In this document: positions 52,848-60,949 of the stretch, one piece after another | How the letters are laid out: every line of letters begins with the position of its first letter | Numbering within the stretch: position 1 is the first letter of the stretch | NCBI GenBank assembly: GCA_963714995.1 | Contig: CAVQQP010000017.1 | Coordinates: 499,836-563,835, forward strand | Source of the DNA: Prado023 sp963714995 | Lineage (GTDB): Bacteria; Actinomycetota; Actinomycetes; S36-B12; CAIYMF01 | Reading direction: 5' to 3' | DNA: 64,000 bases | Position numbers and translations under genes: made by a program | The notes under the pieces: generated by a model | Database searches by the model: none | Seen by the model: the letters and a program-made list of their open reading frames with translations, nothing else | Told to the model about the DNA's origin: nothing

Positions 52848-53004
52848 CGGTGCCCTCCTACTGAGCATCGTGGTGGTCTACATCTGGGCGAACGTGCACG
52901 AGCTGTGCCGCATTCCCGGTGCACCCATGCTGACACGACTTGCGGAGTTCGACCAACCGTCACCGGAGTCCCCGGGCGCGCCGGGTGCTCCCAGGGCGCC
53001 GTGA

Positions 53005-54108
53005 TCATCCCCGCGACCAGGTGCGGGCCGCGCGGGCAGCGGCCCGGGCCACGCCCTCGCGGTGGGACTCGCCGGGCCCGGCCGCAGCAGGGAACGCCGC
53101 GGCCACCCCGGCCGTGATCCACTCGCGGCGACTCACCTCGACCCGTCCCGCGAGCACAAGCACCGGCACCGCGCGCTCGAGCGCCGCCGCGGCGACCCCG
53201 GCCACGACCTTGCCGCGCAGGGACTGCCAGTCGAAGGACCCCTCCCCGGTGACCACCAGGTCGACGCCGTCGATGAGGTTCGGCAGATGTGCTGCCTCGA
53301 GGACGGTGCCGATGCCCGGGACGCGGCGCGCGCCGAGCCGGATCAGTGCCGCCCCGAGGCCTCCACCGGCCCCGGCACCGAGCGCCACAGCGGCTGAGCG
53401 TCCGTCCTCGGATCGGCCCAGCATCGTCGCCCAGTGGGTCATCGCCCCCTCGAGCTGCTCGACCTGCTCGGGGGTGGCGCCCTTCTGGGGGGCGAACCCG
53501 CGGGCGGACCCACGGGCTCCGAGCAGCGGGACGTCGACGTCGGTGGCCACCTCCAGGGTGCACCCCCGCACTGCCGCGAGGGCCGGGGTGAGGTCGACCG
53601 AGGCCAGGGTTGCCAGCGGGCCACCTCCGTGGGCCAGCCCTCCGGCCGGGTCCGACGTGGCGCCGAGGGCGTCCAGGAGACCCGCTCCCCCGTCGCAGGT
53701 CGCGGTGCCCCCGACGCCGAGCACGATCCGGGGCGCGCCCCGGCCCAGGGCTGCGGAGATGAGCTCGCCGACGCCTCGCGAGGTCGTGCGGGTGGGATCC
53801 CGCTGGTCGACCGGGACCAGGTGCAGGCCCGCAGCGCTGGCCGACTCGATCCACGCCGTCCCGTCGCCGGTCATCAGGTACTCGGCCTCGACGGGTCCGC
53901 CCAGGGGCCCGGTGACCGACAGCGCGTGGCGGGTCCCGCCCCGCCCGGCCGCGACGGCGTCGAGGAATCCGGGCCCCCCGTCGGAGAGCGGGCGCAGCAC
54001 GAGGTCGTCGCCGGGAGCGACCCGGGACCATCCCTCGGCCATCGCCTCGGCGGCCTCGGCCGCACTGAGCGTGCCGGCGAACGAGTCCGGGCAGAGCAGC
54101 ACCTTCAC
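53005..54108 (-). CDS. Glycerate kinase (GckA/GlxK family)
   Basis: 367 residues of the type-1 glycerate kinase family. It begins VKVLLCPDSFAGTLSAAEAA, followed by PLSDGGPGFLDAVAAG, GVGGTATCDGGAGLLDALGA, the central ARGFAPQKGATPEQVEQLE and the C-terminal VDLVVTGEGSFDWQSLRGKV, all diagnostic. It phosphorylates glycerate, normally to 2-phosphoglycerate. The start GTG 54108 is fixed by the first beta strand. The gene is in the same place as Rv2205c. It is divergent from nadA with 85 bp between. Confidence 0.85.
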   Translation of the reverse strand: MKVLLCPDSFAGTLSAAEAAEAMAEGWSRVAPGDDLVLRPLSDGGPGFLDAVAAGRGGTRHALSVTGPLGGPVEAEYLMTGDGTAWIESASAAGLHLVPVDQRDPTRTTSRGVGELISAALGRGAPRIVLGVGGTATCDGGAGLLDALGATSDPAGGLAHGGGPLATLASVDLTPALAAVRGCTLEVATDVDVPLLGARGSARGFAPQKGATPEQVEQLEGAMTHWATMLGRSEDGRSAAVALGAGAGGGLGAALIRLGARRVPGIGTVLEAAHLPNLIDGVDLVVTGEGSFDWQSLRGKVVAGVAAAALERAVPVLVLAGRVEVSRREWITAGVAAAFPAAAGPGESHREGVARAAARAARTWSRG

Positions 54109-54193
54109 GAGCCCGAAGTCTGGCACCCGCGCGGGCGGCCCGACGCCGCGCTGTGTGGAACGATGGTGATCCCCGCACGAGGAAGGCCCCGCG

Positions 54194-55396
54194 ATGACCG
54201 ACACGGCTGCTTGGACTGAGCCGCAACCGACCCCGCTGGCCCTGCTCCTGCTCGGCCAGGGCGCGGATCCCGACACGGAGAAGGGCGTCGAGTGCCCTGG
54301 CGCCCTTCCGCCGGCCTCGGACCCCGACCTGGTCGCGCGGGCCTGGCGCGCCCGCGAGGCGCTCGGGTCACGGGCCTACATCCTCGGCCACCACTACCAG
54401 CGCGACGAGGTGATCCAGTTCGCCGACGTCACCGGCGACTCGTTCAAGCTCGCCCAGCAGGCGGCGGCACATCCGGAGGCCGAGTTCATCGTGTTCTGCG
54501 GCGTGCACTTCATGGCCGAGAGTGCCGACATCCTGACCACCGACGACCAGCAGGTGATCCTCCCCGACCTCGCCGCCGGCTGCTCGATGGCCGACATGGC
54601 CGAGATCGGCCAGGTGGAGGATGCCTGGGAGCGGTTCGTCGACCTCGGGTTGGCCGAGTCGACCATCCCGATCACGTACATGAACTCCACGGCCGCGATC
54701 AAGGCGTTCACGGGTCGCAACCGGGGCACGATCTGCACGTCGAGCAACGCCCGCCAGTCCCTCGAGTGGGCCTTCGAGCAGGCGGAGCGCGTCTTCTTCC
54801 TGCCCGACCAGCACCTCGGGCGCAACACCGCGGTGCGCGACCTGGGCCTGAGCCTCGAGGACTGCGTCGTCTACGACCCGCACCGGCCCGGCGGCGGGCT
54901 CACCGATGAGCAGATGCGTGCGGCGAAGGTCGTGCTCTGGCGCGGCCACTGCTCGGTGCACGGCCGCTTCACCGAGGCGGTCGTCGACGAGGCCCGGGAG
55001 CGGATCCCCGGCGTCAACATCCTCGTGCACCCCGAGTGCCGCCACGAGGTCGTCCAGAAGGCCGACTACGTGGGCTCCACGGAGTACATCATCCGGGTCC
55101 TCGAGGCCGCCGAGCCCGGATCCGCGTGGGCGATCGGCACCGAGCTGAACCTCGTGCGCCGGCTGGCCAACGCCCACCCGGACAAGCAGGTGACGTTCCT
55201 GGACCGCTCGGTCTGCTACTGCTCGACCATGAACCGGATCGACCTGCCGCACCTGGTCTGGGCGCTGGAGAACCTGGTCGCCGGCAACGTGGTGAACCGG
55301 ATCGTGGTGGATCCCGACACCGCGCACTGGGCCAAGGTGGCCCTCGACCGGATGCTCGCCCTCCCCGGCGTCGGCGCAACCCCCACGCCGGACTGA
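54194..55396 (+). CDS. nadA: Quinolinate synthase
   Basis: 400-residue 4Fe-4S enzyme making quinolinate from iminoaspartate and DHAP for NAD synthesis. Signatures are YILGHHYQRDEVIQFADVTG, DSFKLAQQAA, EFIVFCGVHFMAESADIL with the first cluster Cys, LPDLAAGCSMADMA, FFLPDQHLGRNT, WRGHCSVHGRFTEAVV, VHPECRHEVVQKADYVGSTE and TELNLVRRLA. ATG 54194 has a GAGGAAGG ribosome site. NadB and NadC genes are not visible in the 138 bp that follow; the next gene is convergent, so nadA is alone here. Confidence 0.95.
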   Translation: MTDTAAWTEPQPTPLALLLLGQGADPDTEKGVECPGALPPASDPDLVARAWRAREALGSRAYILGHHYQRDEVIQFADVTGDSFKLAQQAAAHPEAEFIVFCGVHFMAESADILTTDDQQVILPDLAAGCSMADMAEIGQVEDAWERFVDLGLAESTIPITYMNSTAAIKAFTGRNRGTICTSSNARQSLEWAFEQAERVFFLPDQHLGRNTAVRDLGLSLEDCVVYDPHRPGGGLTDEQMRAAKVVLWRGHCSVHGRFTEAVVDEARERIPGVNILVHPECRHEVVQKADYVGSTEYIIRVLEAAEPGSAWAIGTELNLVRRLANAHPDKQVTFLDRSVCYCSTMNRIDLPHLVWALENLVAGNVVNRIVVDPDTAHWAKVALDRMLALPGVGATPTPD

Positions 55397-55413
55397 CGCG
55401 ATACCTCCACCCG

Positions 55414-55487
55414 CAGACCTCCCGGACGGTCCAGACCCTCCCGGACGGGTCAGACCCTCCCGGACGGTCCAGACCCTCCCGTCCGTC
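55414..55487. repeat. Four 18-19-bp tandem repeats in the nadA-pspAB gap
   Basis: CAGACCCTCCCGGACGGTC and close variants repeat at 55414, 55432, 55451 and 55470. The array is flanked by inverted sequence: CCTCCACCCGCAGACC before it (from about 55404) and GGTGGAGGGTCTGCG after it (to about 55520). The last copy plus AGGGAGGCTCTG can form a hairpin. It may serve as a two-way terminator for the convergent genes. There are no spacers, so it is not a CRISPR array. Confidence 0.7.
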
Positions 55488-55534
55488 AGGGAGGCTCTGT
55501 ACCTTGGTGGAGGGTCTGCGTCGTGCCGAGCGCG

Positions 55535-56104
55535 CTACAGCCCCGGCGCCCCCCAGATCGGGAACCAGCGCGTCAGGTCCTTCTCGACGGCGAGCTCGTC
55601 GCGCAGGAGATCGCGGATCTGCAGCTCCAGGACGGTGTCGCGGGTCTGGCCGTCGGAGGGGGCGAAGGGGTAGAACGATCCCTGCTTGAACAGGTACACC
55701 ATCGCCAGCGTCCTACCGCCCGCGCCCACGAAGGTCGCGGTCGAGCACAGCAGCTGCGGGCCGAACCCACTGTCCTGCAGCGACAGGTTCACGGCGTGCA
55801 GGTGCGTGACGAGCGCACCGACGTCCGGCGGATCCGTCGAGACGACGAGCCAGGTGTAGCCGTACTGATCGGCCGTGAGCTCCACCGCCGGATTGCCCGA
55901 TGCGGCCAGCAGGGCCTCGATCTCGGCCTGGACCTCGGCGAAGGCGCGGCCGTCGGGAACCCGGAAGGCGACGGCGCCGGTTCCCGTGGCCTCGAACCCG
56001 AGGCTGGCCGACAGCGTGATGGCCGCGGAGGGCAGCCCGAAGATGGCATCGAGGTCCGGGCGGGCAGGCTTGCGCCGGCCCATGATCGAGTCGAACATGC
56101 CCAT
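55535..56104 (-). CDS. pspAB: PspA-associated protein PspAB
   Basis: 189 residues. The N-terminus MFDSIMGRRKPARPDLDAIF and body (FGLPSAAITLSASLGFEATG, YGYTWLVVSTDPPDVGALVT, LAMVYLFKQGSFYPFAPSDG) match the PspAB family that accompanies PspA and HtpX in actinobacteria. It has no membrane segment. The role is unknown but is tied to membrane stress by this conserved neighbourhood. Its start abuts the htpX stop, so the two are co-translated. Confidence 0.8.
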   Translation of the reverse strand: MGMFDSIMGRRKPARPDLDAIFGLPSAAITLSASLGFEATGTGAVAFRVPDGRAFAEVQAEIEALLAASGNPAVELTADQYGYTWLVVSTDPPDVGALVTHLHAVNLSLQDSGFGPQLLCSTATFVGAGGRTLAMVYLFKQGSFYPFAPSDGQTRDTVLELQIRDLLRDELAVEKDLTRWFPIWGAPGL

Positions 56105-57004
56105 CTACTGGCCCAGCTGGGCGGAGATGCGGGCCAGCTGCTCCAGGCGCTGCTCCAGCGGCGGGTGCGTGGAGAACAGGCTGGCCATGGACTGCCCGCC
56201 CCCGAACGCCGGGGTGATGAAGAAGGCGTTCATGGACTCCTTCGCCCGCAGGTCACGGGTCGGGATGGCGCCCATGTCGCCGCTGATCTTCTGCAGGGCT
56301 CGACCGAGGGCCGCCGGACGGCCGGTCAGCAGCGCACCCGCGCGGTCGGCCGAGAGCTCCCGGTAGCGCGAGAGCACGCGGACCAGCAGGAAGCTGACCA
56401 AGTACACGACGATCGACACGACCATGATGAGCAGGAACGCGAGCGCGCTGTTGCTGTCGCTGTCCCGACGCCGGGTCAGGCCGCCCCACATCCACGACCG
56501 CGTGAGGAATCCGGCGAGGACGCCCACGAAGGAGGCCACCGTCATCACGAGCACGTCCCGGTGGGCGACGTGGGACAGCTCATGGGAGAGCACGCCCTCG
56601 AGCTCCTCGGCGTCGAGGCGCCGCAGGAGGCCGGTCGTGACGCAGACGACCGCGCGCTTGGTGCTGCGGCCCGTGGCGAACGCATTGGGCATGTCGGTGT
56701 CGGCGATCGCCACGGCGGGCTTGGGCATGTCGGCCATCGCGCACAGGCGGTCGACGAGGGCGTGCAGCTGCGGTGCCTGCTCCGGGGTCACCACCCGTGC
56801 CGACATCGAGAACAGGGCGACGCGGTCGGAGAAGTACCACTGCGCCCACGCCGAGCCACCGGCGATGAGCAGGACGAAGAAGGAGTTCATCCCCGCGTAG
56901 ATCAGCACCGCCATCAGGGCGACGTAGAGCAGGCCGAGGATGAACATGGTCCCGCCCATCCGGGCGGTCAGTCCCCGATCGGGTGCGTACCGGTTTCGCG
57001 CCAT
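56105..57004 (-). CDS. htpX: Zinc metalloprotease HtpX (M48B)
   Basis: 299-residue membrane protease. It has two N-terminal helices (FILGLLYVALMAVLIYAGMN and a following segment), then NAFATGRSTKRAVVCVTTGL, the zinc motif HELSH in LEGVLSHELSHVAHRDVLVM, two more helices, and the third ligand Glu in RELSADRAGALLTGR. It degrades misfolded membrane proteins. It lies between pspA and pspAB, a usual actinobacterial unit for envelope stress. Confidence 0.9.
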   Translation of the reverse strand: MARNRYAPDRGLTARMGGTMFILGLLYVALMAVLIYAGMNSFFVLLIAGGSAWAQWYFSDRVALFSMSARVVTPEQAPQLHALVDRLCAMADMPKPAVAIADTDMPNAFATGRSTKRAVVCVTTGLLRRLDAEELEGVLSHELSHVAHRDVLVMTVASFVGVLAGFLTRSWMWGGLTRRRDSDSNSALAFLLIMVVSIVVYLVSFLLVRVLSRYRELSADRAGALLTGRPAALGRALQKISGDMGAIPTRDLRAKESMNAFFITPAFGGGQSMASLFSTHPPLEQRLEQLARISAQLGQ

Positions 57005-57031
57005 GGCGGGCGTGCGAGCCTCCCTACGGTC

Positions 57032-57898
57032 CTACTGGGTTGCGGGGCCGGCGGGCGGGGCCGCCGGGGGCTGGGCAGCGGGTGGGGTGGGCGGGGCGGC
57101 GGAGTCCTCGGCGAGGACCGCGTCGACGACGTCGGCGGCCGGTGCTGCCTCGACCGCGGGCATCTCCGCAGAGGCGCCGGCGACGGCCGCAGGCGCCTCG
57201 GCGCCGCTGAGCTGGGCCCTCATGGCAGCCAGCTCGCTCTCCACCTGGTTGTCGGCGGCCAGTCGCTCCAGCTCCACGGTCAGGGAGTCCTTGCCGCCGG
57301 TCACCTCCAGCGCACCGGTGGCCATGAGCTCCTCCATCGCGCCGGCGCGGGCCTGCATCTGGGCGGTGCGGTCCTCGGCGCGCTGGATGGCCAGTCCCAC
57401 GTCGCCGAGCTCGCTGGAGATGCCGGTGAACGCCTCATTGATGCGCACCTGGGCCTCCGCGGCCGAGTAGGTGGCCTTGATGGTCTCCTTCTGGGTGCGG
57501 AAGGCCTCCACCTTGGTCTGCAGCTGTTGGGAGGCGACCGTCAACTTCTGCTCCTGGACGGTCAGCTGCTCGAGCTGCACGTGCAGGTCGGCGATCTGCT
57601 GGCTCAGCGTCGACTTGCGGATCAGCGCCTCCCGGGCGAGGTCCTCGCGACCGGCACCGAGCGCGGCCCGGGCCTGGTCGTCGAGCTTGGCCAGCTGCTT
57701 GTCGAGGCTGGCGATCTGCAGCTCGACGCGCTTGCGGCTGGTCGCCACGTCGGCCACACCCCTGCGGACCTTCTGCAGCATCTCCAGCTGCTTCTCGTAG
57801 GAGTAGTCCAGGGTCTGCGCGGGGTTCTCAGCCTTGTTCATGGCCGCGTTGGCCTTGGAGCTGAAGATCATCTTGAAGCGCTGCCACATTCCGGCCAT
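57032..57898 (-). CDS. pspA: PspA/IM30 family membrane-stress protein
   Basis: 288 residues. The first 220 are long coiled-coil helices typical of PspA (MWQRFKMIFSSKANAAMNKA, then DYSYEKQLEMLQKVRRGVAD and TVEQQKL-like VQEQKLTVASQQLQTKVEAF). The C-terminal 65 residues are an Ala/Pro-rich tail (ending PPAAPPAGPATQ). ESCRT-III-like PspA proteins coat and stabilise stressed membranes. ATG 57898; the ribosome site is weak. First gene of pspA-htpX-pspAB, divergent from the DUF3043 gene. Confidence 0.85.
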   Translation of the reverse strand: MAGMWQRFKMIFSSKANAAMNKAENPAQTLDYSYEKQLEMLQKVRRGVADVATSRKRVELQIASLDKQLAKLDDQARAALGAGREDLAREALIRKSTLSQQIADLHVQLEQLTVQEQKLTVASQQLQTKVEAFRTQKETIKATYSAAEAQVRINEAFTGISSELGDVGLAIQRAEDRTAQMQARAGAMEELMATGALEVTGGKDSLTVELERLAADNQVESELAAMRAQLSGAEAPAAVAGASAEMPAVEAAPAADVVDAVLAEDSAAPPTPPAAQPPAAPPAGPATQ

Positions 57899-57987
57899 GG
57901 TTCGCTGTCGCTCTCTTCCCAGGCGGCACACCCGCCGACGTTCACAAGCCTAACGCCCCACGGGTTGGCACGACGTACCCTTGGTCC

Positions 57988-58596
57988 GTGAAGTTCCTCT
58001 CCCGCACCAGCCGTGCTGAGCCCGCCCCCGTCGAGCCGGAGCCCGCAGCCACAGTCGGCAAGGGGCACCCCACGCCCTCGCGCAAGGAGGCACAGGCCCA
58101 GCGCAAGCACACCTTGAAGGTCTCCTCGGATCCGAAGGCGGCCAAGAAGGAGGCCAAGGCGCGGGCGGCGCAGGAGCGCCAGGCCTCACGGGCCGCGCTG
58201 CTGGCCGGTGACGAGAGCGCCCTTCCGAGCCGCGACGCCGGGCCGGTCAAGCGTTTCGTCCGGGACTACATCGACGGCCGCTGGGCAGCAGCGGAGCTGT
58301 TCATGCCGCTGGCCCTGATCGTGCTGGTCGTCGGGTTCCTCCCCTGGCAGAGCTGGGGCATGGTCAATGCCCAGGGCTACGTCTCCATGCTCTGGCTCAT
58401 CCTGACGATGTTCATCATCGTGGACACCACCCTGCTGATGATGCGGATGAGGCGCGAGCTCAAGAAGCAGTGGCCCTCGGACGCGGACCGCAAGGGAGCG
58501 ACCTTCTACGGCCTCATGCGCGTGCTGCAGATCCGGCGGCTGCGGCTGCCACCGCCCCGCATCCGCCGGAACGGCCGGCCCGTCGAGCCGAAGTAG
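57988..58596 (+). CDS. DUF3043 family membrane protein
   Basis: 202 residues. A charged, Lys/Ala-rich N-terminal half (e.g. GKGHPTPSRKEAQAQRKHTL, SSDPKAAKKEAKARAAQERQ) is followed by VKRFVRDYIDGRWAAAELFM, then two membrane helices (PLALIVLVVGFLPW and MLWLILTMFIIVDTTLLMMR) and a basic tail ending RRLRLPPPRIRRNGRPVEPK. This is the standard DUF3043 layout. The function is unknown. GTG 57988 is 6 nt after TACCCT, with no ribosome site. Confidence 0.8.
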   Translation: MKFLSRTSRAEPAPVEPEPAATVGKGHPTPSRKEAQAQRKHTLKVSSDPKAAKKEAKARAAQERQASRAALLAGDESALPSRDAGPVKRFVRDYIDGRWAAAELFMPLALIVLVVGFLPWQSWGMVNAQGYVSMLWLILTMFIIVDTTLLMMRMRRELKKQWPSDADRKGATFYGLMRVLQIRRLRLPPPRIRRNGRPVEPK

Positions 58597-58661
58597 CCCC
58601 CGGCGGCTCGGTGGATCTGCGCACCCGGCGGTGGCCGTTGGCCGCTGTCCGACGGGTGCTC

Positions 58662-58667
58662 TAGGGT
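58662..58667 (+). promoter_or_regulatory. Probable -10 box of the aldo/keto reductase gene (leaderless)
   Basis: TAGGGT lies 6 nt upstream of ATG 58674; no ribosome site is present. Confidence 0.45.
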
Positions 58668-58673
58668 CGAGCC

Positions 58674-59672
58674 ATGGAGCATCGACGGCTTGGGGCCAGT
58701 GGTCTGTGGATCAGTGAGATCGCGTACGGCAACTGGCTGACGCATGCATCGCAGGTTGCCGAGGACGCTGCCACGGCGTGCGTCCACGCCGCCCTCGACG
58801 CCGGGATCACCACGTTCGACACCGCGGACGTCTACGCCCAGACGGGCGCCGAGGCAGTTCTCGGCCGGGCCCTGGCCGGGCAGCGTCGGGAGGGTCTGGA
58901 GATCTTCACGAAGGTGTACTGGCCCACCGGTCCGGGACACAACGACCGCGGTCTGTCGCGCAAGCACATCCTGGAGTCGTGCGAGGGCTCGCTGAGGCGG
59001 CTGCAGACCGACCACATCGACCTCTACCAGGCGCATCGCTTCGACCACCACACACCGCTCGAGGAGACGCTGCGCGCGTTCGACGACCTGGTCCGCGCGG
59101 GCAAGGTCCTCTACGTCGGTGTCTCCGAGTGGCGCGCCGAGGAGATCCGGGCCGCCCTCGACCTGGCCGCCCAGATGGGGTTGGACCGGATCGTGTCCAA
59201 CCAGCCGCAGTACTCCATGCTGTGGCGGGTCATCGAGGCCGAGGTGGTGCCCGAGTGCGAGGCGGCCGGCATCGGTCAAGTGGTCTGGTCACCCATGGCC
59301 CAGGGCATCCTGACGGGCAAGTACCTGCCCGGCCAGCCGGTTCCCGAGGGCTCCCGGGGCGCCGATCCCACAGGGTCCACCTTCCTCTCCCGGTGGCTGC
59401 GCGACGACGTGCTCACCCGGGTGCAGGGTCTGCGCCCCCTGGCCGACCAGGCCGGCCTGTCGATGGCCCAGATGGCCGTCGCATGGGTCCTGGGCAACCC
59501 GAACGTCTCGACGGCCATCGTGGGCGCCTCTCGTCCTGAGCAGCTCGCCGACTCAGTGCGAGCCAGCGGCGTCGTCCTCGATGACGACCTCCGGGCGGCC
59601 ATCGACGAGGTCCTCGGTGAGGCGATCGTCCGCGACCCGGCCCGGACCGAGTCCCCCGCCGAGCGACCCTGA
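58674..59672 (+). CDS. Aldo/keto reductase (voltage-gated-channel beta-subunit-like subfamily)
   Basis: 332 residues, TIM barrel. The catalytic tetrad is in TFDTADVYAQTGAEAVLGRA (Asp, Tyr), EIFTKVYWPTGPG (Lys) and IDLYQAHRFDHHTPLEETLR (His). NADPH-site residues lie in VWSPMAQGILTGKYLPGQ and STAIVGASRPEQLADSV. The pattern is like KcnAB/AKR6-type reductases acting on small aldehydes; the substrate is unknown. It has its own leaderless -10 box and is followed 23 nt later by a small gene. Confidence 0.85.
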   Translation: MEHRRLGASGLWISEIAYGNWLTHASQVAEDAATACVHAALDAGITTFDTADVYAQTGAEAVLGRALAGQRREGLEIFTKVYWPTGPGHNDRGLSRKHILESCEGSLRRLQTDHIDLYQAHRFDHHTPLEETLRAFDDLVRAGKVLYVGVSEWRAEEIRAALDLAAQMGLDRIVSNQPQYSMLWRVIEAEVVPECEAAGIGQVVWSPMAQGILTGKYLPGQPVPEGSRGADPTGSTFLSRWLRDDVLTRVQGLRPLADQAGLSMAQMAVAWVLGNPNVSTAIVGASRPEQLADSVRASGVVLDDDLRAAIDEVLGEAIVRDPARTESPAERP

Positions 59673-59695
59673 CGGCCCACCCGAAGGAGGAGTCG

Positions 59696-59908
59696 ATGAG
59701 CTGGACCTGGCAGTACCACGCCGCCCAGGGTGCGCCGATCCCGGAGTCCGCCGCCCAGCCTGCCGACGGCTTCCCGACGCAGGCCGACGCGGAGACGTGG
59801 GTGGGCGAGGTGTGGCGCGACCTGCTCGCCGAGGGCATCGACGCCGTCAGCCTGTTCGAGGACGGTCGGCTCGTGTACGGGCCGATGAGCCTGCACCCCT
59901 CGCAGTAG
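59696..59908 (+). CDS. Small conserved actinobacterial protein
   Basis: 70 residues: a Trp-rich start (MSWTWQYHAAQGAPI), then FPTQADAETWVGEVWRDLLA and GIDAVSLFEDGRLVYGPMSL. The pattern of a short beta-alpha-beta unit with conserved Trp is seen in many small uncharacterised actinobacterial proteins. It has a strong GAAGGAGGAG ribosome site. It follows the reductase gene and is probably in the same transcript. Function unknown. Confidence 0.65.
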   Translation: MSWTWQYHAAQGAPIPESAAQPADGFPTQADAETWVGEVWRDLLAEGIDAVSLFEDGRLVYGPMSLHPSQ

Positions 59909-60025
59909 GCCCTGGCCTGATCGCTCCCACATCCACCGGGGTTCCCACGCGGATGAGGGCGGGGTCGTGGATCCGATGGGCGCCATGGTCTTCCTCGGGC
60001 ACTTCCCCCAGGCCCAGGATGGCTG

Positions 60026-60850
60026 CTATCCGGCGCGGGAGAACTCCGCGGCCAGGGCGAGCTGCTCGTCGGTGGGCCGGATGCCGGTGTAGAGCACGAA
60101 CTGCTCAGTGGCCTGCAGGGCCTGGACCTCCGCGCCGGTGATCACCGCTGCACCCCGGCTGCGGGCGCGACGGACGAGCGGGGTCTCGATAGGCATGGCC
60201 ACGACCTCGAACACAGTCTCGGCGGCGTCGACCACCTCGGGCTCCACGGGCAGGTCGGCCGCTGCGGGTCCGCCGGCCATGCCGACGGGGGTCGCGTTGA
60301 TCACCAGGGCAGGGTGGTCGGCTCCGACCTCGGCACGCCACGAGTAGCCGTACTCGTCGGCGAGGCTCCGGCCGGTGGCCTCGTTCCGGGCCACCACGAC
60401 TCCCTCGGCGAAGCCCGAGTCACGCAGGGCGGCCACGACAGCCCGCGCCATCCCACCGCTGCCCAGGACTGCGAACGTCGAGCCGGGATCGACGGCGTGC
60501 GAGCGCAGAAGGCTCACGATCGCCACGTAGTCGGTGTTGTACGCCCGCAGGTGGCCGTCGGTGTTGACGATCGTGTTCACCGAGGCGATCGCCGTCGCCG
60601 AGTCGTCCATCGAGTCGACGAGGGGGATCACGTCCTCCTTGAACGGCATCGAGACCCCACAGCCGCGGATCCCGAGCGCCCTGATCCCGGCCACCGCCGA
60701 GGGCAGGTCCGAGGTGGTGAACGCCTTGTAGAGGAAGTCCAGCCCGAGCTGGGCGTACAGGTGGTTGTGGAACCGGGTGCCGAGGTTGCTCGGGCGCCCG
60801 GACAGCGAGATGCACAGCTGCGTGTCCCTGGTGATCTCGGTCGTCTCCAT
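60026..60850 (-). CDS. Shikimate 5-dehydrogenase-like protein
   Basis: 274 residues of the shikimate/quinate dehydrogenase family. The substrate domain has LCISLSGRPSNLGTRFHNHL, GIRGCGVSMPFKEDVIPLVD with the catalytic Lys, SVNTIVNTDGHLRAYNTDYV with the catalytic Asp; the NADP domain has FAVLGSGGMARAVVAALRDS. This N-terminal SLSGRPSN form differs from housekeeping AroE (usually SxSPxxHN), so the true substrate may be shikimate, quinate or a related acid. ATG 60850 is chosen over 60856; TACCGT lies just upstream. It is convergent with the small gene before it. Confidence 0.75.
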   Translation of the reverse strand: METTEITRDTQLCISLSGRPSNLGTRFHNHLYAQLGLDFLYKAFTTSDLPSAVAGIRALGIRGCGVSMPFKEDVIPLVDSMDDSATAIASVNTIVNTDGHLRAYNTDYVAIVSLLRSHAVDPGSTFAVLGSGGMARAVVAALRDSGFAEGVVVARNEATGRSLADEYGYSWRAEVGADHPALVINATPVGMAGGPAAADLPVEPEVVDAAETVFEVVAMPIETPLVRRARSRGAAVITGAEVQALQATEQFVLYTGIRPTDEQLALAAEFSRAG

Positions 60851-60935
60851 GGTCATCAGACGGTACTCGGGCGCCTCCTCGGTCGACGTATCCACAGGTC
60901 GGTTCGGGGGCCTTTGCAGTGTCGGTGGGGTGGGG

Positions 60936-60941
60936 TACGGT
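60936..60941 (+). promoter_or_regulatory. Probable promoter of the second HNH gene
   Basis: TACGGT lies 8 nt before GTG 60950, with TTTGCA 17 bp upstream as a fair -35 box (60913-60918). No ribosome site is present. Confidence 0.45.
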
Positions 60942-60949
60942 TCTGTCAG

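Noticed and set aside
55414..55487. Possible CRISPR array
   Set aside because: The units are 18-19 bp, directly adjacent and have no spacers; no cas genes are near.
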